Shown here: positions 1 to 5,121 of the stretch, piece after piece
Layout: every line of letters begins with the position of its first letter
How positions within the stretch are numbered: position 1 is the first letter of the stretch
Made by a program: the position numbers and the translations under genes
NCBI GenBank assembly: GCA_023417985.1
Contig: JAEZDV010000050.1
Coordinates: 1 to 6,001, forward strand
Direction: 5' to 3'
Length of the DNA stretch: 6,001 nucleotides
From: Actinomycetes bacterium
GTDB lineage: Bacteria > Actinomycetota > Actinomycetes > Mycobacteriales > Mycobacteriaceae
Notes under the pieces: model-generated
Seen by the model: the letters and a program-made list of their open reading frames with translations, nothing else
Database searches by the model: none
What the model was told of the DNA's origin: nothing

Positions 1-947
1 TCCTCGGTGACGAGGAACTTCTGATCGACCGGGCAATTGCGAAGATCGTCGCCGACGTTCGTGCCCGGAGCGGCGCGGGCACCGATCTTCCGGTGTCGCG
101 GTTGCGAGCAGGGGATGCCGCGCCCCCCGAACTCGCGGAGTTGCTGAGCCCGTCGCTGTTCGCCGAGGACCGGGTCGTGGTGCTCGAGTCTGCCGGGGAG
201 GCCGGGAAGGACGCCGCAGCCCTGATTCTCGACGCGGCCGGCGAGGTGCCGGACGGCGTCACGCTGGTCGTCGTGCACAACGGCGGCGGCCGGGCCAAAG
301 CGATGGTCGGCGGACTGCGTAAGTGCGGAGCGGTGGAACACGACTGTGCGGCACCGGTGAAAGCCGGCGACCGCGCTGCCTGGGTGCGCGCCTTCGTTCA
401 CAAGGAGTTCCAGGCAGCCGACGTGCGGGTCGCGTCCGACGTGGAGCAGTTGGTCATCGAATCGGTCGGATCCGACCTGCGCGAGTTGGCCGCAGCGTGC
501 AGCCAACTGGTGGCCGACACCGGCGGAAAGATCGACGCGGCGGCGGTGCGCCGCTACTACTCCGGCAAGGCTGAGATCACGGGTTTCGACGTCGCGGAGA
601 AGGCCGTCGCGGGCGATGCGGCCGGTGCACTCGAGGCTCTGCGGTGGGCGATGCACCGTGGCGTCCCACATGTGCTGCTCGCCGACGCGCTCGCCGATGC
701 GGTTCACACGATCGCGCGGGTGGGTTCGGCGGGTCGCGGTGACCCGTTCGCCATGGCATCCGGACTGGGGATGCCGCCGTGGAAGGTCAAGAAGGCGCAG
801 GCGCAGGCCAGAGTGTGGGCACCGGCGTCCATCGGCACCGCGCTGGGCGTGGTGGCCGCGCTCAACGCCGATGTGAAAGGTGCGGCTGCCGACCCGGACT
901 ACGCACTCGAGCACGCGGTTCGTACGGTCGCTGAGCTCGTCGGCTGA
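1..947 (+). CDS. holA: DNA polymerase III subunit delta (5' end outside window)
   Basis: This is the delta subunit of the DNA polymerase III clamp loader, which opens the beta sliding clamp and loads it on primed DNA in the cytoplasm. The open frame is already running at the left edge (first full codon at base 3), so the true start is upstream. The GTG at 93 is an internal valine, not a start. The first visible residues, LGDEELLIDRAI, match the N-terminal motif of HolA. The acidic-rich middle and the C-terminal ADPDYALEHAVRTVAEL also fit the actinobacterial HolA pattern. The 314 visible residues lack only roughly 10-20 against the usual 316-330. The stop is TGA at 945-947. It converges on rpsT, as in mycobacteria, where comEC usually lies upstream. 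The family call is secure; the missing length is an estimate. Confidence 0.93.
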   Translation, partial: LGDEELLIDRAIAKIVADVRARSGAGTDLPVSRLRAGDAAPPELAELLSPSLFAEDRVVVLESAGEAGKDAAALILDAAGEVPDGVTLVVVHNGGGRAKAMVGGLRKCGAVEHDCAAPVKAGDRAAWVRAFVHKEFQAADVRVASDVEQLVIESVGSDLRELAAACSQLVADTGGKIDAAAVRRYYSGKAEITGFDVAEKAVAGDAAGALEALRWAMHRGVPHVLLADALADAVHTIARVGSAGRGDPFAMASGLGMPPWKVKKAQAQARVWAPASIGTALGVVAALNADVKGAAADPDYALEHAVRTVAELVG

Positions 948-1015
948 CGACACCTGAGGCTGCCCGGCTCGAAGATCGGCTCGAGGTGGGCACTTACGGG
1001 TCGAGGCGAGACGCA

Positions 1016-1049
1016 CGAAAGCCGCTCCCCGTCAGGGAAGCGGCTTTCG
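1016..1049. terminator. Shared hairpin terminator between holA and rpsT
   Basis: CGAAAGCCGCT at 1016-1026 is the exact reverse complement of AGCGGCTTTCG at 1039-1049. Past one mismatch (1027/1038), three further C-G pairs close a GTCA tetraloop at 1031-1034. The hairpin lies 69 bases past the holA stop and 38 bases past the rpsT stop, so it could end transcripts from both directions. Neither strand has a long U-tract after the stem, only a short TTTC inside the arm, which is common for actinobacterial terminators. The structure is seen directly; its terminator role is inferred from position. Confidence 0.8.
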
Positions 1050-1086
1050 GAAAGCAGAGCTCGCGTCTACTACCTCGGAACTACGT

Positions 1087-1347
1087 TCAGAGCGAGTTGG
1101 CGAGCTTGGCCAGTGCAGACTTCTTGTTGGCGGCCTGGTTGGGGTGGATGACACCCGCGCTGGCTGCCTTGTCGAGCTTGCGGCTGGTGGCGACGAGAAG
1201 CTCGGTGGCCTTGTCCTTGTCGCCAGCGGCCGCGGCCTCGCGGAAGGAGCGGATCGCGGTACGAAGCGCCGACTTCACCGACTGGTTCCGGAGCCGGTTG
1301 CGCTCGTTGGTGCGAATTCGCTTCACCTGGGACTTGATGTTGGCCAC
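1087..1347 (-). CDS. rpsT: 30S ribosomal protein S20
   Basis: S20 is a primary binding protein of the small ribosomal subunit that contacts 16S rRNA. The 86-residue product is the usual length and is rich in Lys, Arg and Ala. It starts MANIKSQVKRIRTNERNR and contains the typical stretches NQSVKSALRTAIRSF and the C-terminal HPNQAANKKSALAKL. The start codon is GTG (complement of CAC at 1345-1347), preceded by an AGGA Shine-Dalgarno (complement of 1356-1359) at an 8-base spacing, which supports this start. The stop is TGA (complement of 1087-1089). It is transcribed alone, convergent with holA and divergent from the ATP-grasp operon. S20 represses its own translation in E. coli, but nothing here shows that directly. 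Confidence 0.97.
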   Translation of the reverse strand: MANIKSQVKRIRTNERNRLRNQSVKSALRTAIRSFREAAAAGDKDKATELLVATSRKLDKAASAGVIHPNQAANKKSALAKLANSL

Positions 1348-1415
1348 GCGTAGAATCCTGTCGTGTTGCTGGTAGCTGGTTGAAAAGCTCTGGATGCACT
1401 AGGCACCGACAGGCA

Positions 1416-1444
1416 ACGATACCAAGAAGGCCCGCAAAGCCCAA
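1416..1444 (-). promoter_or_regulatory. Predicted rpsT promoter
   Basis: Read on the minus strand, TTGGGC (complement of 1439-1444) is followed by exactly 17 bases and then TATCGT (complement of 1416-1421). These fit the housekeeping -35 and the actinobacterial -10 consensus TANNNT. Transcription would begin near 1409, giving a leader of about 60 bases before the rpsT GTG. The spacing and position are good, but no start site has been measured. Confidence 0.55.
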
Positions 1445-1500
1445 ACCGGCGCGATCGTCATGTCCGCCGTGTTTCCCCGCTGGGACAGTTCGATGTCGGA

Positions 1501-1510
1501 TTGTGCACAA
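1501..1510. promoter_or_regulatory. 10-bp palindrome upstream of the ATP-grasp operon
   Basis: TTGTGCACAA is a perfect inverted repeat; the flanking bases (A at 1500, C at 1511) do not extend it. It sits 10 bases before the candidate -10 of the rightward operon and about 28 bases before the ATG, roughly where a -35 would be. It could be an operator for a dimeric regulator. A 10-bp palindrome can also occur by chance, so the role is inferred from position only. Confidence 0.3.
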
Positions 1511-1520
1511 CGCCCTCACA

Positions 1521-1526
1521 TATAGA
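1521..1526 (+). promoter_or_regulatory. Candidate -10 element of the ATP-grasp operon
   Basis: TATAGA stands in a locally AT-rich patch of an otherwise GC-rich stretch. No convincing -35 lies at 16-18 bases (TTGTGC at 1501-1506 is only 14 bases away). Transcription would begin near 1533, about five bases before the ATG at 1538, so the message would be almost leaderless. This agrees with the lack of a Shine-Dalgarno before 1538. Leaderless messages are common in Actinobacteria. The final base differs from the TANNNT consensus. Confidence 0.35.
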
Positions 1527-1537
1527 ACGATTCCGGC

Positions 1538-3205
1538 ATGAGTCGCCGTACCCCTACTGCGTCGGGCACGTCCCCGGCCAGGCACCGCAGGAAGAACCCC
1601 GATGTGTTCGACGGTTACGGGAGAAACCCGGACCGTTTGGCGTACGACGAGATGTTCGATGCGGCGGGCAAGGTTCGCCCGCCGTATCGGCGGCTGCATC
1701 AGATCCTCGAGTCCAAGGGTCCCGAGGATCTCGCCGCGCGCACCGACGCGCTGGGCAGGGCGTTCACCGATCAGGGCGTGACTTTCTCGCTGTCCGGGCA
1801 GGAACGGCCGTTCCCGCTGGACATGGTGCCGCGCCTGATCGCGGCAGCCGAGTGGAACCGGCTCGAGAAGGGGATCCGGCAGCGGGTGCGCGCACTCGAG
1901 TTGTTCCTCGCCGACGTGTACGGCGAGCAGAGCATCCTGCGGGACCGCGTCATCCCGAAGCGCCTCGTCACGTCCTGCGAGCACTTCCACCGGCAGGCCG
2001 CGGGGATCGTCCCGCCGAACGGGGTGCGCATCCACGTCGCCGGTATCGACCTGATCCGGGACGAGAAGGGCACCTTCCGCGTGCTCGAGGACAATCTCCG
2101 CTCGCCGTCGGGCGTGTCCTACGTCATGGAGAACCGGCGCGTCATGGCCAGGGTGGCGCCCGATCTGTTCGTCCAGCACAAGGTGCGTCCGGTCGGGGAC
2201 TACGCGCTGCACCTGCTGCGTTCACTCCGCGCCGCGGCCGCGCCGAACGCAGCCGACCCCACGGTGGTAGTCCTCACACCCGGTCTCGCGAACGCCGCAT
2301 ACTTCGAACACTCGCTCCTCGCGCGGCAGATGGGTGTTGAACTAGTCGAAGGCCGGGACCTGTTCTGCAGGGACAACATCGTCTACATGCGCACCACCGA
2401 GGGTGAGCAGCAGGTCGACGTGATCTACCGGCGTATCGACGACGACTTCCTCGATCCGCTCCAGTTCCGGCCGGACTCCGTGCTCGGCGTCGCCGGACTG
2501 CTCAACGCCGCGCGCGCCGGCAACGTCGTGATCTCCAGCGCGGTCGGAAACGGCGTGGGTGACGACAAACTCGTCTACACCTACGTGCCCGACATCATCG
2601 ACTACTACCTCGGCGAGAAGCCCCTGCTGCCCAACGTCGACACCTTGCGATGCTGGCTCGACGAAGAACGCGAGGAGGTCCTCGACCGCATCGACGAACT
2701 CGTCATCAAGCCCGTCGAGGGCTCGGGTGGGTACGGCATCGTCTTCGGCCCCGACGCCTCGCCGGCCGAACTGAAGACCATGGCGCGCAAGATCCGGGCG
2801 AATCCCCGCGCGTGGATCGCTCAGCCGGTCGTGCAACTGTCCACCGTTCCGACCCGGGCAGGCGACACCCTCGCTCCCCGCCACGCGGACCTGCGTCCGT
2901 TCGCGGTCAACGATGGCGAAGAGATCTGGATCCTCCCTGGAGGGCTGACGCGAGTCGCACTCCCCGAAGGGTCCCTGGTCGTCAATTCCAGCCAGGGTGG
3001 TGGCAGCAAGGACACCTGGGTCCTCGCGAGCCGAAGCTCGGACACGGCGAGCGAACTGGGTGGGGAGGGGTTCGTCGAAGAGCGGGCCGAAGTGAGCCAG
3101 CCCGACCGAGGACCCGAACTGACGACAGAGCAACAGCAGCAGCAGCAACAACAACAGCAGCAGCAAGAGCAACGACAGCAAGAGCAACACGGAGGGGAAC
3201 GCTGA
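1538..3205 (+). CDS. Circularly permuted ATP-grasp protein (DUF404/DUF407 type) with glutamine-rich tail
   Basis: This 555-residue cytoplasmic protein belongs to the circularly permuted ATP-grasp family (CP_ATPgrasp). Such enzymes are predicted to join a carboxylate to an amine using ATP; the substrate is unknown. Family stretches visible are FDGYGRNPDRLAYDEMF (24-40), VLEDNLRSPSGVSYV (182-196), TPGLANAAYFEH (247-258), VIYRRIDDDFLDP (295-307), GNGVGDDK (337-344) and ELVIKPVEGSGGYG (387-400). The last looks like the nucleotide-binding lysine and glycine-rich loop. The conserved part ends near residue 500. Residues 501-555 are a polar linker and a Q-rich tail with 12 consecutive Gln at 532-543. 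The ATG at 1538 is the first ATG after an in-frame TAG at 1523-1525 but has no Shine-Dalgarno. GTG at 1604, just before the conserved region and preceded by AGGAAG, is an alternative start. It is the first gene of the operon. Confidence 0.9.
   Translation: MSRRTPTASGTSPARHRRKNPDVFDGYGRNPDRLAYDEMFDAAGKVRPPYRRLHQILESKGPEDLAARTDALGRAFTDQGVTFSLSGQERPFPLDMVPRLIAAAEWNRLEKGIRQRVRALELFLADVYGEQSILRDRVIPKRLVTSCEHFHRQAAGIVPPNGVRIHVAGIDLIRDEKGTFRVLEDNLRSPSGVSYVMENRRVMARVAPDLFVQHKVRPVGDYALHLLRSLRAAAAPNAADPTVVVLTPGLANAAYFEHSLLARQMGVELVEGRDLFCRDNIVYMRTTEGEQQVDVIYRRIDDDFLDPLQFRPDSVLGVAGLLNAARAGNVVISSAVGNGVGDDKLVYTYVPDIIDYYLGEKPLLPNVDTLRCWLDEEREEVLDRIDELVIKPVEGSGGYGIVFGPDASPAELKTMARKIRANPRAWIAQPVVQLSTVPTRAGDTLAPRHADLRPFAVNDGEEIWILPGGLTRVALPEGSLVVNSSQGGGSKDTWVLASRSSDTASELGGEGFVEERAEVSQPDRGPELTTEQQQQQQQQQQQQEQRQQEQHGGER
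3131..3166 (+). repeat. CAG/CAA trinucleotide repeat encoding 12 glutamines
   Basis: Twelve uninterrupted glutamine codons, a mix of CAG and CAA, lie near the 3' end of the ATP-grasp gene. A degenerate continuation (GAG CAA CGA CAG CAA GAG CAA) runs to about 3187. Slippage by whole units would change tail length without shifting frame. The run ends just before the ribosome binding site of the next gene. The repeat is read directly from the sequence. Confidence 0.9.
3191..3197 (+). promoter_or_regulatory. Ribosome binding site of the alpha-E gene
   Basis: GGAGGGG stands 7 bases before the ATG at 3205 and is a near-perfect Shine-Dalgarno. It lies inside the last codons of the ATP-grasp gene. 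It decides the start at 3205 over the in-frame ATG at 2650, which would overlap the upstream gene by over 500 bases. Confidence 0.8.
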
Positions 3206-4179
3206 TGCTCGCACGTAATGCGGAGTCGCTGTTCTGGATCGGACGCTACGTCGAACGAGCCGACGACACCGCGCGCATCATGGATGTCGCGGTCCACCAA
3301 CTGCTCGAGGACTCCACGGTGGATCCCGACCGCACGTGCCGGCAGTTGTTGCGCGTCCTCGGATTCAGTGCTCCCCAAGGCGAACTCGACGTGCAGACCG
3401 TCATCGACATCGTCGCGTTCGGGCGAGACGGCGCGGGGTCCATTCTCGACACGCTCTCGCACGCACGCGAAAACGCGCGCGGTGCACGCGAAGTCACCTC
3501 CACCGAGATGTGGGAATGCCTCAACACCACCTACAACGCGCTCGCCGAACGGGAACGCGCGGCGAAACGTCTGGGGCCCCACGAGTTCTTCCGCTACGTC
3601 GAAGACCGCAGCGCGATGTTCGCCGGCCTGGCCGACAGCACCCTGTGTCGTGACGACGGATACCGATTCCTGTTGCTCGGCCGTTCGATCGAACGCGTCG
3701 ACATGATCGTCCGGCTGCTGCTTTCCCGTGCAGGCGACCGGCCCACCTCACCGACCTGGGCCACCGTCCTTCGTTCGGCGGGTGGATACGACACCTACCT
3801 GCGCACCTACCGGGGCGCACTCGACGCGGGACGCATCGTCGAATTCATGATGCTCGACCGGCTTTTCCCTCGATCGGTGTTCTCCGCGATCCGGCAGGCA
3901 GAGCAGTGCCTGACCGAACTCGACGACCAGACCGACCACCGCTTCGGTGCGCGCAACGAAGCGCAGCGACTGCTCGGGCGAGCCCGTAGCGAGCTCGAAT
4001 TCATCCGGCCCGGCGTGCTCCTCGAGGAACTCGCCGAACGCCTCGACGCCCTGCAGGAGATGTGCCGGCAGGTCGGTGAAGCCATCGCGCTCCAGTATTT
4101 CCACGCAGCGCCCTGGGTGGCATGGAGTTCCGCCCGCAACGACGGTGAAGACGATCTGCTTCTGGAGGGAGAACTGTGA
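3205..4179 (+). CDS. Alpha-E domain protein (DUF403)
   Basis: The 324-residue product is an alpha-E family protein, a nearly all-helical domain found beside circularly permuted ATP-grasp proteins and transglutaminases. Its biochemical role is unknown; it is predicted to work with the ATP-grasp partner as part of an amide-bond forming complex. The N-terminus MLARNAESLFWIGRYVERADDTAR (1-24) is the family signature. Other typical stretches are REVTSTEMWECLN (95-107), FLLLGRSIERVDM (155-167), MMLDRLFPRSV (215-225) and LDALQEMCRQVGEAI (280-294). No signal peptide or membrane segment is visible. The C-terminus (312-324) is acidic. The start is ATG at 3205, sharing one base with the preceding stop. 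The length is close to the roughly 325 residues I recall for M. tuberculosis Rv2410c. The last four bases overlap the next gene. Confidence 0.93.
   Translation: MLARNAESLFWIGRYVERADDTARIMDVAVHQLLEDSTVDPDRTCRQLLRVLGFSAPQGELDVQTVIDIVAFGRDGAGSILDTLSHARENARGAREVTSTEMWECLNTTYNALAERERAAKRLGPHEFFRYVEDRSAMFAGLADSTLCRDDGYRFLLLGRSIERVDMIVRLLLSRAGDRPTSPTWATVLRSAGGYDTYLRTYRGALDAGRIVEFMMLDRLFPRSVFSAIRQAEQCLTELDDQTDHRFGARNEAQRLLGRARSELEFIRPGVLLEELAERLDALQEMCRQVGEAIALQYFHAAPWVAWSSARNDGEDDLLLEGEL
4164..4170 (+). promoter_or_regulatory. Ribosome binding site of the transglutaminase gene
   Basis: GGAGGGA lies five bases before GTG at 4176, inside the end of the alpha-E gene. It supports the GTG start and the four-base GTGA overlap. 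The downstream in-frame ATG (codon 5) is less likely because its distance from this site is too long. Confidence 0.75.
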
Positions 4180-5018
4180 GCTGGCGCATGCGCGTGGTCC
4201 ACAAGACCGGCTACGAGTACGCGGGGCCGGTCACGGCGTCGTACAACGAGGCGCGTCTGACGCCCCGATCCGACAGCCGTCAGACGGTGATCCTCAGTCG
4301 TGTCGAGACGACTCCCGCGACACGCTCCTACCGATACACCGATTACTGGGGGAGTGCCGTGACGGCGTTCGACCTCCACGCACCCCACACGTCGCTCGAA
4401 GTGACCGGTTTGTCTGTTGTGGAAACGGACTCCCTCGATCCGCAGGAAGCGCCGGCGGGCTGGGATGTGATCCGCGAACCCGACACCAAGGACCGATACG
4501 ACGAACTGCTCCTCCCGAGCCGATATGTGCCGGCGGACAAAGCGCTCGCCAAGACTGCCCGCGACCTCGCGAAAGGTCTCGACCCCGTCGACGCCGTGGT
4601 CGCCGCTGCGGAATGGGTCCACGAGCAGATGGATTACGTCCCGGGAACGACAGGCGTCCATACCTCCGCAATCCAGGCATACGAGGAACGGCAGGGTGTG
4701 TGTCAGGATTACGCTCACTTGACGCTGCTCTTGTTGCGCGCCATGGGGATTCCCGCCCAGTACGTTTCGGGGTATCTCCATCCCGTTCGGGATGCGACGA
4801 TCGGGGAAACCGTCGAGGGGCAATCCCACGCCTGGATCCAGGCATGGACCGGCGCGTGGTGGGGATACGACCCCACCAATGCGAGATTCGTGGGTGAGCA
4901 ACACGTATCGGTGGGGATCGGCCGGGATTACGGTGACGTCCCCCCGCTCAAGGGCATCTACATGGGTGGAAGCGCCGCGGCGCAGGAAGTCGTTGTGGAG
5001 GTCACGCGACTTGCGTAG
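4176..5018 (+). CDS. Transglutaminase-like cysteine protein with bacterial N-terminal domain
   Basis: The 280-residue product has the transglutaminase / papain-like fold used for peptide-bond hydrolysis or acyl transfer. The N-terminal part (about 1-80, beginning MSWRMRVVHKTGYEY and including NEARLTPR) matches the bacterial transglutaminase N-terminal domain. The catalytic core follows, with the triad visible as Cys176 in GVCQDYAHL, His218 in SHAWIQAW and Asp232 in GYDPTN. All three are present, so the enzyme should be active. No signal peptide is seen, so it is probably cytoplasmic. Its length fits M. tuberculosis Rv2409c (about 279 residues, from memory). The start is GTG, overlapping the alpha-E stop; the stop is TAG at 5016-5018. 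Being encoded with an ATP-grasp ligase suggests it cleaves or transfers the ligase product, but this is inferred. Protease and crosslinking activities cannot be told apart from sequence. Confidence 0.93.
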   Translation: MSWRMRVVHKTGYEYAGPVTASYNEARLTPRSDSRQTVILSRVETTPATRSYRYTDYWGSAVTAFDLHAPHTSLEVTGLSVVETDSLDPQEAPAGWDVIREPDTKDRYDELLLPSRYVPADKALAKTARDLAKGLDPVDAVVAAAEWVHEQMDYVPGTTGVHTSAIQAYEERQGVCQDYAHLTLLLLRAMGIPAQYVSGYLHPVRDATIGETVEGQSHAWIQAWTGAWWGYDPTNARFVGEQHVSVGIGRDYGDVPPLKGIYMGGSAAAQEVVVEVTRLA

Positions 5019-5037
5019 TGTGCCTTCACGAGCGAAT

Positions 5038-5043
5038 TATGCT
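5038..5043 (+). promoter_or_regulatory. Possible -10 element for the aquaporin gene
   Basis: TATGCT fits the TANNNT consensus and lies in an AT-rich patch (GAATTATGCT) just after the transglutaminase stop. No good -35 sits at normal spacing; TTGCGT at 5011-5016 is 21 bases away. If used, the aquaporin message would have a leader of about 70 bases containing the hairpin at 5079-5101. Read-through from the upstream operon is the alternative. Confidence 0.3.
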
Positions 5044-5078
5044 GCGGCAAGACGATTCGATGGTGTTCGGTGTAGGTA

Positions 5079-5101
5079 GGTCCGGGCCGGTGGCCGGGAC
5101 C
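5079..5101 (+). other. GC-rich hairpin between the operon and the aquaporin gene
   Basis: GGTCCGGGCC (5079-5088) pairs with GGCCGGGACC (5092-5101) at nine of ten positions (G-G mismatch 5084/5096) around a GGT loop. No U-tract follows. It may end the upstream three-gene transcript, or form part of the aquaporin leader, since it finishes only 9 bases before that gene's Shine-Dalgarno. The structure is visible; the role is undecided. Confidence 0.5.
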
Positions 5102-5110
5102 ACGACCTCC

Positions 5111-5116
5111 GAGGGG
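5111..5116 (+). promoter_or_regulatory. Ribosome binding site of the aquaporin gene
   Basis: GAGGGG stands five bases before the ATG at 5122. It is the main evidence that translation begins there, which adds a 53-residue extension ahead of the membrane domain. The only later in-frame alternative before the first membrane segment that I saw is TTG at 5248, which has no Shine-Dalgarno. Confidence 0.7.
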
Positions 5117-5121
5117 AACTC

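Larger units (their letters stand above)
1538..5018 (+). other. Three-gene ATP-grasp / alpha-E / transglutaminase operon
   Basis: Three genes on the same strand are fused end to start: TGATG at 3203-3207 (1-base overlap) and GTGA at 4176-4179 (4-base overlap). Strong Shine-Dalgarno sequences lie inside the preceding genes, so translation is probably coupled and the products made in fixed proportion. The same three families recur together across bacteria and have been predicted by comparative genomics to form and process amide or peptide bonds. The order matches M. tuberculosis Rv2411c-Rv2410c-Rv2409c as I recall it. The substrate is not evident from the sequence. Confidence 0.85.

Noticed and set aside
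965..984. Repeated CGGCTCGA 12 bases apart after holA
   Set aside because: Two copies of an 8-base word in GC-rich DNA are too little to support a binding site or repeat element.
1070..2212. Minus-strand open frame of 380 codons across rpsT and the ATP-grasp gene
   Set aside because: It overlaps rpsT in another frame and the ATP-grasp gene in antisense, runs through the divergent promoter region, and shows no family motifs.
2650..3204. Upstream extension of the alpha-E frame to an ATG at 2650
   Set aside because: The extension overlaps the ATP-grasp gene, is Arg/Pro-rich without family similarity, and the alpha-E signature begins exactly at the ATG at 3205 behind a strong ribosome binding site.
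3120..3214. Poly-leucine or poly-cysteine stretches on the minus strand
   Set aside because: They are only the reverse reading of the CAG/CAA glutamine repeat and not membrane segments of a real protein.
3807..4904. Long open frame on the minus strand opposite the alpha-E and transglutaminase genes
   Set aside because: It mirrors two secure plus-strand genes, has no recognisable family, and its Arg/Ser-rich composition is typical of antisense frames in high-GC DNA.
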